A stretch of DNA of 31,376 nt. Origin: an uncultured Bacteroidales bacterium. Lineage in GTDB: Bacteria; Bacteroidota; Bacteroidia; Bacteroidales; Muribaculaceae. The stretch covers positions 1 through 31,376 of the forward strand of contig CAJLWO010000028.1 of assembly GCA_905210435.1 (NCBI GenBank). The letters run 5' to 3'. Positions 22,740 to 30,553 of this stretch are shown piece after piece. Under the pieces are notes generated by a model, which made no database searches, was not told the origin of the DNA, and saw only the letters and a list, made by a program, of their open reading frames with translations. The translations under genes were made by a program, and so were the position numbers. Position 1 is the stretch's first letter, and each line of letters opens with the position of its first letter.

Positions 22740-25700
22740 ATGGTATCATATAATAAAACATCGCTAAAGGAAATATTCAAATCTCCGTTCTCAGCTGAGA
22801 CATGGCAGGAATTGTTGATCAATCTCTTCCATGCAAATCGTCTGCGCGTTTCCCCTCAGCAGATTTCAGACTCGGAAGAAAAGTTACAAGGATTTTTTCT
22901 TGGCTCAATTGATACGCCGGATGGCTATTCAATCGGTCTGTTTCGGTATGATGTTACAGACGGCAGCGTTACAAACCGCCGTGTGGGGCTCCGCAATCTC
23001 GTAAAGAAATTCATCAACGTATCCTATGGGGAATTCGATGCGGCACTCGTGGTTTATGACGATTCAGAGAACTGGCGACTTTCCTTTATATGCGACATAA
23101 AAGATGCTGCTACAACTCCTAAGCGTTACTCTTATGTTTTCGGAGACCCGACAATGCAGTATCACACACCGGCAGAGCGTTTCCTCGCGTTGCAGACAAA
23201 GGGGATTGACTTCTCGAACCTCCGGGATACATTCTCGGTAGACGCTCTTAGCAAGCAGTTCTTTGATGAATACCGCGAGCTTTATGCTGATTTTGTGCAA
23301 TACATAACAGGTAAACGGTATGTCAAAGAAAAGGGGAAATGGGTTGAGAAAAAACAAACGGAAGAAAGCGAGTTGTTTGCCAACACTTTTGCCTCCGATG
23401 AGAAGCTGGTACGTGACTATATCAAGAAGATGTTTGGTCGCATTGTATTCCTTTACTTCCTCCAGCGTAAAGGTTGGATGGCTGGCAACAAGAACTACAT
23501 GCACGACCTTTTCATCAACTCCGATAAAAAAGACAACTTCCTTGACGGTGTGTTGGAGCCGCTATTCTTTGATTTATTGAATACCAAACCGGAATTGCGT
23601 CCTGAATCTTCCAAAAATCTTCCGGGAAGCGAAGATATACCATATCTAAATGGCGGCCTCTTTGAAAAAGATGACGTTGATCCGGAACGATGTGTATTCC
23701 CGGCCTCATATTTCGAAAAACTTTTTGGATTTCTCAACAGTTACAACTTCACTATTGATGAAAATGATACAGAGGATGCCGAAATAGGTATTGATCCGGA
23801 AATGCTTGGTCGGATATTCGAAAATCTTCTTGAAGATAACAAGGACAAGGGCGCATTCTATACTCCAAAAGAGATTGTAGACTATATGTGCCGCGAATCT
23901 CTTATCGCCTATCTTCAGGACGATATATTCTCTGCTGAAGGCAATCAGCTTATCCGTTCATTCGTAGAAAAATTGAATAGAGATGGCTTATCTGACAAAC
24001 AAAGAATTTACCTTCGCGACAGACTAAAATCGGTCAAGATATGCGACCCTGCAATTGGTTCCGGAGCATTTCCAATGGGCCTGGTGAATCTGCTTGCCAA
24101 ACTGTATGTAGCTTTGGGTATAAATACAAATCAGCTTGGCACTGTTAAGCGTCATATCATGGAGCAGAATATCTATGGCGTTGATATTGAGAAGGGTGCT
24201 GTTGATATTGCCCGTCTCCGTTTTTGGCTTGCAATGGTGGTGGATGAAAAAGAACCACAACCTCTTCCTAACTTGCATTTCAAAATCATGCAGGGCAACT
24301 CACTGTTAGAAAGCTATAATGGTATCACCCTTGCTGATATGACCAAGGCCAATTCACACGCCTCTCTTTTTGATTCCGATGATTCTGAAAGAGAGAGTCT
24401 CGTGTCCGACCTAAGGCTGTACTATGGGACATCTGACCATACGAGACGTGCTCAACTTTTCAACGATATAATCAAGAATGTACGCCGTCAACTATTTGCC
24501 AAAGGTCTTACACTCCCAACTGGGATGGATCCGTCAGAAAATTCAGAGTTTTTCTTGTGGCATACATGGTTTACCGATGTTTTCGAAAACGGTGGATTCG
24601 ACATTGTTATTGGTAATCCCCCTTACATTCAGCTTCAAGGCAATGGAGGCTTGCTTGCAAAGCTCTATGAGGGTTGTAAATTTGAATCATTTGCCCGTAC
24701 CGGTGACATATATTGCCTATTCTATGAACAGGGATGGCGTATGCTAAAGAACAATGGACATCTTTGCTATATCACATCCAACAAATGGATGAGAGCTGGA
24801 TATGGCAAAGATCTCCGACAATTCCTTGCCAAGAAAACAAACCCGAAGTTGCTACTCGATTTCGGCGGTATTCAAGTATTCGACAGCGCAACGGTTGATA
24901 CCAACATACTCCTTTTTTCCAAGGAAGGCAATCGCCATGAGACACAAGCTGTATCCGGAAGTAAACAGCATAAAGATATCCTCAAAAATTTGAGCGATTT
25001 CGTGCGGCAAAACGCCGTGGCCACCGATTTTGACACCTCCGACTCATGGGTCATCCTATCGCCCATAGAGCAGAGCATCAAGCGCAAAATCGAAGCGATG
25101 GGTACTCCGCTTAAAGACTGGGATATTCAAATCAACTATGGCATTAAGACCGGATATAACGAAGCATTTATAATTACGACAGAGAAACGTGATGAAATAC
25201 TCTCCAATTGCGCCGATGAGGATGAACGTAAGAGAACGGATGAACTTATTCGACCCATTCTTCGTGGCCGCGACATCAAGCGTTACGGCTACGACTGGGC
25301 CGACCTGTGGCTAATCAACACCCACAATGGCATAAAGGGTAAACTTGACCGCATTCACATCGAAGATTATCCGGCAGTAAAGGCACATCTTGACCAGTAT
25401 TGGGATAAAATATCTACAAGAGCTGATAAAGGAGACACACCTTACAACCTTCGTAACTGCGCTTATTTGGACGATTTCAATAAACCAAAATTGATTTGGG
25501 GTGAAATCTCAGATAGGAGTAAATTTGCCTACGATTCAAATGGAAGCTATGTGCCAGAAGCGACTACTTTTTTACTCGTGGGTGAAGAAGTCCTGTGCCT
25601 TTATGGCTTTCTTAACTCATCACCTGCGGAATGGTACTTTTCAAAACTCGGCCCAAGAACTGGAGAGGGCACAATTCGATGGAAGAAATATACCGTTGAG

Positions 25701-25883
25701 ATGATTTTTGCACCTCATCTTTCCCATTCTCAAAATATTGAAATTGAGAATATGCTCTCCGTATCTAATACTACTATCAACTCTTATAATATTAATAGCT
25801 GGTTCTACAAATTTTATGGTTTTACATTTGATGAGCAGCGATATATAGAAGATTACTTTAATTCTATAGTAAAGAACAAGTGA
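22740..25883 (+). CDS. Eco57I-like N6-adenine methyltransferase with invertible recognition domain
   Basis: A 1047-aa protein. The N-terminal 400 residues are helical. The methyltransferase core has the SAM-binding motif DPAIGSGAFPMG near 436-447 and the catalytic NPPY (IVIGNPPYIQLQ) near 627-630. Residues from about 751 to the end form a TaqI/Eco57I-type specificity region. Residues 751-853 are encoded by a 310-bp repeat present inverted at 26877-27186. Downstream of it the gene has its own first and second half-domains, divided by DDFNKPKLIW near 910. It pairs with the PLD-helicase at 19450 and would methylate adenine in the recognised site, protecting host DNA. Inversion would replace everything after residue 853 with another recognition region. 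The relationship to phase-variable PglX of BREX systems is by analogy only. Confidence 0.93.
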   Translation: MVSYNKTSLKEIFKSPFSAETWQELLINLFHANRLRVSPQQISDSEEKLQGFFLGSIDTPDGYSIGLFRYDVTDGSVTNRRVGLRNLVKKFINVSYGEFDAALVVYDDSENWRLSFICDIKDAATTPKRYSYVFGDPTMQYHTPAERFLALQTKGIDFSNLRDTFSVDALSKQFFDEYRELYADFVQYITGKRYVKEKGKWVEKKQTEESELFANTFASDEKLVRDYIKKMFGRIVFLYFLQRKGWMAGNKNYMHDLFINSDKKDNFLDGVLEPLFFDLLNTKPELRPESSKNLPGSEDIPYLNGGLFEKDDVDPERCVFPASYFEKLFGFLNSYNFTIDENDTEDAEIGIDPEMLGRIFENLLEDNKDKGAFYTPKEIVDYMCRESLIAYLQDDIFSAEGNQLIRSFVEKLNRDGLSDKQRIYLRDRLKSVKICDPAIGSGAFPMGLVNLLAKLYVALGINTNQLGTVKRHIMEQNIYGVDIEKGAVDIARLRFWLAMVVDEKEPQPLPNLHFKIMQGNSLLESYNGITLADMTKANSHASLFDSDDSERESLVSDLRLYYGTSDHTRRAQLFNDIIKNVRRQLFAKGLTLPTGMDPSENSEFFLWHTWFTDVFENGGFDIVIGNPPYIQLQGNGGLLAKLYEGCKFESFARTGDIYCLFYEQGWRMLKNNGHLCYITSNKWMRAGYGKDLRQFLAKKTNPKLLLDFGGIQVFDSATVDTNILLFSKEGNRHETQAVSGSKQHKDILKNLSDFVRQNAVATDFDTSDSWVILSPIEQSIKRKIEAMGTPLKDWDIQINYGIKTGYNEAFIITTEKRDEILSNCADEDERKRTDELIRPILRGRDIKRYGYDWADLWLINTHNGIKGKLDRIHIEDYPAVKAHLDQYWDKISTRADKGDTPYNLRNCAYLDDFNKPKLIWGEISDRSKFAYDSNGSYVPEATTFLLVGEEVLCLYGFLNSSPAEWYFSKLGPRTGEGTIRWKKYTVEMIFAPHLSHSQNIEIENMLSVSNTTINSYNINSWFYKFYGFTFDEQRYIEDYFNSIVKNK
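24991..25300. repeat. 310-bp inverted repeat, left copy (inside the methyltransferase)
   Basis: Every base compared from TGAGCGATTTCG (24991) to CGACTGGGC (25300) is identical to the reverse complement of 26877-27186. It encodes the segment SDFVRQNAVATDF to YDWA in frame in both copies. The dyad CTCAAA-AA-TTTGAG (24981-24994) sits at its outer edge. Confidence 0.95.
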
Positions 25884-25890
25884 TATCTTG

Positions 25891-26247
25891 ATGGACGATT
25901 TTTCTAAGCCAAAAATCGTCTATCAAGAACTTTGTCGTCGAGGAAGTGCATTTTCAATGGATTTTGAAAACAGATTTTTGGGTAATACAGGTTATCTGCT
26001 TACATCCAATTCTTTGTCAACAGCGGCATTGCAGAAATTATGTACTCTTCTAAATTCACAAATAGCACTATATCAATTAGATGTCATCTGTACCAAATTT
26101 GACGAAACTGGGTGGAGATGGTTAAGACAGTTTATTGAAGAAATCCGATTACCAACATCTTTAGCAGAGTGGCGTATTGCATTTAGTTTTACGGCTGAAG
26201 AGATTAATTTCATCTCATCAAAATATATTCACGTTCTTCCTGATTAA
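25891..26247 (+). pseudogene. Orphan half recognition cassette (3' half-domain)
   Basis: A 118-codon fragment beginning 8 bp after the methyltransferase stop. It starts exactly at the dyad-encoded motif DDFSKPKIV and continues as a specificity half-domain (YQELCRRGSAFSMDFENR, ALQKLCTLLNSQIALYQLD, FDETGWRWLRQFIEEIRLP, FTAEEINFISSKY). The end corresponds to the normal C-terminus (compare FTFDEQRYIEDYF in the active copy). It has no own upstream half and is probably silent. If the dyad at its start recombines with that at 26565-26591, it becomes the 3' half of the oppositely oriented domain. Its last 38 bp overlap the 3' end of the silent gene on the other strand. Confidence 0.8.
25893..25919. 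repeat. 27-bp dyad recombination-site candidate, left copy
   Basis: GGACGATTTTTCTAAGCC followed by AAAAATCGT. It is itself a dyad, GACGATTTTT / AAAAATCGTC around a 7-bp centre, the size and design of serine-invertase sites. It encodes DDFSKPKIV and is repeated inverted at 26565-26591. Confidence 0.8.
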
Positions 26248-26564
26248 AATCATACAAATCTGAAATTGCGTGAAATGCGTTAGTCTCAGCATTCTTTGAC
26301 CCTGACAAAATACGACATAGCAATTCGTCAAAGGAGTTATTTGACAACACTGGAATCTTCAGTGGCTCAATTGCTTGCACACTTATAAGCAAATCTCCGG
26401 TACCCGTGCAAGGCGAGTCTTTTAGGAGATAATGCCCAATCTTGGAATTTAGGACACAAGCGAGGTAGGATAATTGCGACCCAGTGGCAAAACATGTACT
26501 ATCAAGACCAAAGCAACCCCTATCATCATAAGAGAATCGAAGAATTGAACCAATACGTTTCCAA

Positions 26565-26591
26565 ACGATTTTTGGCTTAGAAAAATCGTCC
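26565..26591. repeat. 27-bp dyad recombination-site candidate, right copy
   Basis: Exact reverse complement of 25893-25919, lying inside the silent domain at its DDFSKPKIV codons. The reading frame through the site is the same in both copies, so an exchange keeps the proteins in frame. A diverged version, GACGATTTCAATAAACC, lies in the active gene at about 25470. Confidence 0.8.
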
Positions 26592-26876
26592 CAATAGCTA
26601 ATGCTATCCTGAGTTTCAAACCATTTGTTTGAGGTCTTTTTACGAGCTTTCTCATCTTCAGAACCAAGTCGGATTCTTTGTCCAGCTATTTCAATATACA
26701 GTCCAGTTTGAGCAAGCTTTTGATAGCAATAATCAGTTAGATGGTCATCTGCGACCCAATCTAAACCAGCTTCACGAAGTATAGGTTCTGCAAACGATAG
26801 CAGATAATTTTTAACGGCAGGATATTGCTCAATGTCGTAGTTTTTCGCCGGAAAAGTGGCAATCAGCCACAGATTT

Positions 26877-27186
26877 GCCCAGTCGTAGCCGTAACGCTTG
26901 ATGTCGCGGCCACGAAGAATGGGTCGAATAAGTTCATCCGTTCTCTTACGTTCATCCTCATCGGCGCAATTGGAGAGTATTTCATCACGTTTCTCTGTCG
27001 TAATTATAAATGCTTCGTTATATCCGGTCTTAATGCCATAGTTGATTTGAATATCCCAGTCTTTAAGCGGAGTACCCATCGCTTCGATTTTGCGCTTGAT
27101 GCTCTGCTCTATGGGCGATAGGATGACCCATGAGTCGGAGGTGTCAAAATCGGTGGCCACGGCGTTTTGCCGCACGAAATCGCTCA
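26877..27186. repeat. 310-bp inverted repeat, right copy
   Basis: Perfect reverse complement of 24991-25300. Its outer end (27186) coincides with the last base of the invertase stop codon, so the repeat and the invertase gene are directly joined. Confidence 0.95.
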
Positions 27187-27789
27187 TTTTTCCTCCATCA
27201 GTTTGATGAAACGCGCAAGGGTATTCCTATCAACCTTGCATATCTTCGCTATTTTCCGTTTTGATACACCCTCCTTCAGTAATTCACGAATAAGTGTTTC
27301 TTTTCCGCTCAGTTTATATTTGTCAGGAGAACTCTTACGACCTTTAGGGCGACCGAGGGTTACACCTTCTGCTTTTTTTCGTGCCAATGCTTCTTTTGTG
27401 CGCTGAGAGATAAGATTGCGTTCAATCTCGGCCGACAACCCAAAGGCAAATGCAAGCACTTTCGATTGGATATCATCACCGAGACGATAGTTGTCCTTGA
27501 TTGTCCATACCTTTGCCTCTTTTGTCATGCAGATGTTGAGTATCTCCATAATCATGAAGAGGTTTCTGCCGAGGCGTGACAGCTCGGCACAGATTATCAG
27601 GTCATCTTTCTGTATACGTTTCAGGAGCACCCCGAGCTGACGTTTATTATAGGCCTTAGTGCCTGAAATTGTTTCCTCAATCCAACCATCAATGGTCAGA
27701 TTTTCGCGCTCACAGAAGTTATTTATCTCGAAACGCTGGTTCTCGACGGTCTGCTTGTCGGAACTAACTCGTATATATCCGTATACCAT
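27184..27789 (-). CDS. Serine recombinase (DNA invertase/resolvase family)
   Basis: A 201-aa small serine recombinase. The catalytic domain begins YGYIRVSSDKQ (nucleophile S9, with R7), followed by SRLGRN at 71-76 and the long E-helix FGLSAEIERNLISQRTKEALARKKAEG near 115-141. A C-terminal HTH (LIRELLKEGVSKRKIAKICKVDRNTLARFI) is at about 165-197. The size and layout match Hin/Pin-type invertases. It abuts the outer inverted repeat and lies beside 27-bp dyads of invertase-site design, so it most likely flips the methyltransferase recognition domains. The start codon lies in one arm of a 13-bp perfect inverted repeat (27786-27832), which suggests autoregulation. No accessory Fis-type enhancer was recognised. 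Confidence 0.92.
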   Translation of the reverse strand: MVYGYIRVSSDKQTVENQRFEINNFCERENLTIDGWIEETISGTKAYNKRQLGVLLKRIQKDDLIICAELSRLGRNLFMIMEILNICMTKEAKVWTIKDNYRLGDDIQSKVLAFAFGLSAEIERNLISQRTKEALARKKAEGVTLGRPKGRKSSPDKYKLSGKETLIRELLKEGVSKRKIAKICKVDRNTLARFIKLMEEK

Positions 27790-27832
27790 ATATTATACTT
27801 TATATTACACTTTTAGAAGGTATAATATATGG
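27786..27832. promoter_or_regulatory. 13-bp perfect inverted repeat over the invertase start codon
   Basis: CCATATATTATAC (27786-27798) and GTATAATATATGG (27820-27832) flank 21 bp. The left arm contains the invertase ATG (27787-27789). It could bind the recombinase or a repressor, or fold in the mRNA and hide the start. No canonical TAnnTTTG box is seen nearby. Confidence 0.7.
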
Positions 27833-27942
27833 AAATATTTTTAAGAGATACCGAGACATAAACATATTCAAATGCTGTTCAGGGCATTATATATGCCGAT
27901 GAACTGGACTCATACAGGAATAATGCCGAGCAAGAAATAGTA

Positions 27943-28941
27943 TTAATTGTTTTTATTGATTAGGTTGACGATGACTTTGACCATGGTATCTTTTTCTTCG
28001 GTGCGGCTTTCTGCGATCATCAAAGTGAGGGCAACAAGGGTGTTGTCGGCGATGCGCTTGGTGCCATCCTCATTATAAAGGATGCCGTTGCCGTTGAGGA
28101 ACCACAGGAACAGTGTGGCGGCAATGCGTTTGTTGCCATCGCTGAAGGAGTGGTTCTTGGTAACGAGATACAGGAGCATAGCTGCCTTCTCCTCGACTGA
28201 CGGGTAGAGGTCAACGCCGCCGAATGTCTGGTAAATCTGTCCGATGGAACTTTTGAAGGAATCGTCTTTCTCGTTGCCGAACAATGTGCTGCCTCCGAAT
28301 TTCTCGTGAAGTTCGCGGATGACTTCCATTGCGTTTTCGTATGTGGCATGGAACGCCTCTTTACCGGTGGTGTCCTCAATCTTCAACTCCTGATAATCGT
28401 AGCGGTCGAGAGTGTCGAGTGCGTATGTGTAATCGACAACGACATCGAGCAACGAGCGACTGTCCTCTGTCAGTTTCTCCTGATTCTGAATTGTGCGTCC
28501 CAATACCTTTACCAACTGGCTCAACTCGTCATATTTCTGCACAGCGACCCTTTCGTTGATGGCGTAACCCTGCAGGAGATATTGTTTCAATACCTGATTC
28601 GCCCAGATACGGAATGCTGTGGCATTCTTGGAATTGACGCGATAGCCTACCGAGAGGATAGCATCAAGATTATAGAAATTGGTTTCTGTGGTCTGAGTTT
28701 TCCCGGCTATTGCACCATGTCGAGTGGTTGTTTCCATTTTGGAAATAACCATATCTTCCTGGAGTTCTCCGGATGCGAAGATGTTCTTAAGGTGTTTGGA
28801 GATAGCCGGGACTTTTGTCCCAAACAGTTCCGCAATCTGACGTTGAGTGAGCCAGATCGTTTCGCCTTTGACTCTTACATCTATACGAGTATCACCCTGC
28901 GGAGTTTGGTATATTACGAGTTGCGAATTGTTAGATTCCAT
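27943..28941 (-). CDS. RhuM-Fic/DOC family protein
   Basis: A 332-aa protein from the ATG at 28941 (MESNNSQLVIYQTPQG). The longer frame back to 29070 would run into the integrase gene and is rejected. The N-terminal RhuM domain (about 15-150) has the signature IWLTQRQIAELFGTKVPAISKHLKNIF and the conserved NLDAILSVGYRVNSKNATAFRIWANQVLKQYL. The C-terminal Fic/DOC domain has the active motif HSFSDGNKRIAATLF (about 264-278), with the D-x-NKR form seen in Doc-type enzymes, which modify target proteins. No clear inhibitory helix was identified. Such proteins are frequent beside R-M systems and may act as toxins or back-up abortive defence. Here it sits between the invertase and the integrase. Confidence 0.9.
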   Translation of the reverse strand: MESNNSQLVIYQTPQGDTRIDVRVKGETIWLTQRQIAELFGTKVPAISKHLKNIFASGELQEDMVISKMETTTRHGAIAGKTQTTETNFYNLDAILSVGYRVNSKNATAFRIWANQVLKQYLLQGYAINERVAVQKYDELSQLVKVLGRTIQNQEKLTEDSRSLLDVVVDYTYALDTLDRYDYQELKIEDTTGKEAFHATYENAMEVIRELHEKFGGSTLFGNEKDDSFKSSIGQIYQTFGGVDLYPSVEEKAAMLLYLVTKNHSFSDGNKRIAATLFLWFLNGNGILYNEDGTKRIADNTLVALTLMIAESRTEEKDTMVKVIVNLINKNN

Positions 28942-28978
28942 ATACAAAGGTATTAATTTTTTAGTCAAACGTGGTGTG

Positions 28979-30214
28979 TTAGAAGAAAATATCCGGCAGT
29001 GAGTCGATGGCTTCGCGTTTGAGAGAATCGACGGCACGGGTGTACTTTTCGGTGTGCTTGAGTCCGGCATGACCGAGGAGCGAAGCGACGGTCTTGATGT
29101 TGGCTCCGTTGTTGAGCAGATTTACTGCGAATGAGTGTCGGGCGCAGTGCCAGGTGATATGTTTCTCGATTCCGGCACAAGCTGTCCAGTGGCGCAATGC
29201 TTTCAGGCACATGGTGTGAGAAGGCAAGGGGAAGATGAGCTGGTTCTTGTCGCCGTTCTTCGGCTCACCCATGAGATTGAGATGAGTATCGCTCAACGGC
29301 ATGTTGACCCAACTTGCCGAGCTATGTCCGGCAGTCTTCGCCTGATTGAATCGGAGGAGTCGGTTAGAGAAATCGACCTGTGCGAAAGTCAAGTCTTTGA
29401 CATCGCAGAACCGCAACCCGGCAAAGAGGCAGAAGAGGAATGCCCGGCGTATATCGGGATTTTCATTCGGGTAATGCGTCAATGCAAGCTGCTTGATCTC
29501 GTCCATCGAGAGAATGTCTTTCTTGAGCTGCTCACTGTCGATCCTGATAACCACTCCCTCGCATGGGTTCCGCTGGAAGATTTCATCTTCGGTCGCCTTC
29601 TTGAACACCTTCTTGAACCGCTGGAATAGGGTATGCGGGCCCTCGCCTGTAAACCGCGACTGAAGATATTCGGCGAACTCCCGAATCATCTCCTTTGTAA
29701 TCTGGTCGGGACGGATGGCTTCTACAAAAGCCTTGTACTTTTTCTTCTCCTTCAGGAACTCTTTGAATATGGCAAGACCTCGGCGCATGTGGCGAACGTC
29801 CTTCTTAGTATAATTGTCAATGTACGACTGGAAGTAGTCAAAGAAGTTGATTTCTTCTGGATGCTTTGCAAGGCGCAAACCGGTATGCTGCTCCTTCAGT
29901 TCCTGCTCCTTCTCGAAACGGATCTTCTCTGCCATTTCGAGTATTTCACGATTCTGCTGACGTTCCATCGGCGAAGTCGGTTTGGCAATTAGATAGAAAG
30001 GCAGCGACTCTTTCTTGCGGAGATGAGTAACCTTCTTCTTCGGTTTACCCTTCATTGCGCCTTCGGTGTAATACACCACTTTGCCATCGGCGTCTTTCAC
30101 AACCTCTTCGCTTCATCCGAGATAGTATTCAAGGTAGAGCGCAATGCGTCCGTCTTTCAGCTCGCGCTGTTCGAGCTTTGGGTTTTGCTTGGTCTGTTTC
30201 TTTAGCTTTGCCAT
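28979..30214 (-). pseudogene. Tyrosine recombinase (integrase) of element B with an in-frame TGA
   Basis: The catalytic domain is intact: R in FAGLRFCDVKDL, HCARH (H-x-x-R), LLGHAGLKHTEKY with H and Y. The frame can be extended upstream to ATG 30214, reading MAKLKKQTKQNPKLEQRELK and continuing to YLEYYLG, then TGA at 30113-30115, then SEEVVKDADGKVVYY. The sequence on both sides of the TGA is clearly integrase N-terminal (arm-binding) sequence, so codon 34 has become a stop, for example CGA to TGA. A GTG at 30100 could start a 373-aa protein lacking the first 38 residues. The gene stands at the right end of element B, as integrase A does in its element. It could also be a sequencing error. Confidence 0.85.
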
Positions 30215-30262
30215 AGAGGGAGAGGGTTTTAAGTGTATTCGGTTCTCCAACCTGCAATTATG

Positions 30263-30366
30263 AGTACACCGGGAGTATACCCGGCGAAAAGTACACTGTT
30301 TCGGTTGGAATCATGTCACCGCAAAGTTAAGAAAAATATTTGATTCAAGGTGTACTAAAAGTATAC
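30263..30366. repeat. GTGTACT arm-type repeats, right end of element B
   Basis: Reverse copies AGTACAC (30263, 30290) and AGTATAC (30274), and forward copies GTGTACT (30350) and GTATACC (30361). They match the left-end repeats at 15533-15567. A CCGGG/CCCGG hairpin (30269-30284) is embedded in the integrase leader. Confidence 0.65.
30322..30329 (-). promoter_or_regulatory. -7 box of integrase B
   Basis: TAACTTTG on the minus strand, about 110 bp before the ATG at 30214. It lies between arm-type repeats, so integrase binding could affect it. No perfect -33 box. Confidence 0.5.
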
Positions 30367-30481
30367 CAAATGCAAAAATAAGGGCAAAAACATCCAAATG
30401 ACGAGAATGGGTATAATTTTAATATATTGATATATAGATATATACTTTCTTTTATTTTCTTATAATTTCACGGTTGTGTGC

Positions 30482-30494
30482 CTGTTCTGGGCAC
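30482..30494. other. Attachment core, right end of element B
   Basis: CTGTTCTGGGCAC, identical to 15470-15482. The geometry repeats: last integrase-side arm repeat about 116-120 bp to the left, hairpin directly to the right, next element's arm repeats about 65-75 bp to the right. Confidence 0.65.
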
Positions 30495-30499
30495 CCACA

Positions 30500-30542
30500 A
30501 AAGCGACTTAACAAGGTAATAACCACCAAGTTAAGTCGCTTT
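30500..30542. terminator. 13-bp hairpin next to the core
   Basis: AAAGCGACTTAAC (30500-30512) and GTTAAGTCGCTTT (30530-30542) form a perfect stem with a 17-nt loop, and TCTTTTGTTTTT follows. It reads as a terminator on the plus strand and, less strongly, on the minus strand, where it could serve the Sel1 gene. Confidence 0.7.
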
Positions 30543-30553
30543 CTTTTGTTTTT

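Larger units (their letters stand above)
26210..27187 (-). pseudogene. Silent alternative recognition domain (325 codons)
   Basis: This is an incomplete methyltransferase copy without catalytic domain. The first 103 codons are the 310-bp inverted repeat. The rest is a different TaqI/Eco57I-type recognition region (LWLIATFPAKNYDIEQYPAVKNYL ... YWDDFSKPKIVWKRIGS ... FNQEEREYILMR). Inversion between the repeats would fuse it in frame to residues 1-751 of the methyltransferase, giving a protein of about 1075 aa. Its ATG overlaps the invertase stop codon (ATGA), so a stand-alone specificity-like polypeptide could also be made by coupled translation. The frame is fully open, indicating recent use. 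Confidence 0.88.
15470..30494. mobile_element. Element B: integrative element carrying the phase-variable R-M locus
   Basis: Bounded by the 13-bp direct repeat CTGTTCTGGGCAC (15470-15482 and 30482-30494). Left to right it contains primase, DUF3987, HTH/Xis, PLD-helicase, methyltransferase with inverting recognition domains, serine invertase, RhuM-Fic and an integrase gene (28979-30214). GTGTACT repeats lie near both ends. I see no conjugation genes, so it would need a helper for transfer. The arrangement parallels element A. Confidence 0.7.

Noticed and set aside
19450..25883. DISARM or BREX system
   Set aside because: The helicase-PLD and Eco57I-type methyltransferase recall both, but DrmA/DrmB and BrxC/PglZ homologues are absent. 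It is better described as a two-gene R-M system.
28306..28956. Plus-strand 216-codon frame
   Set aside because: Lies entirely opposite the well-supported RhuM-Fic gene and is its antisense shadow.
29135..29629. Plus-strand 164-codon frame
   Set aside because: Antisense shadow of the integrase B gene, whose catalytic motifs are clear.
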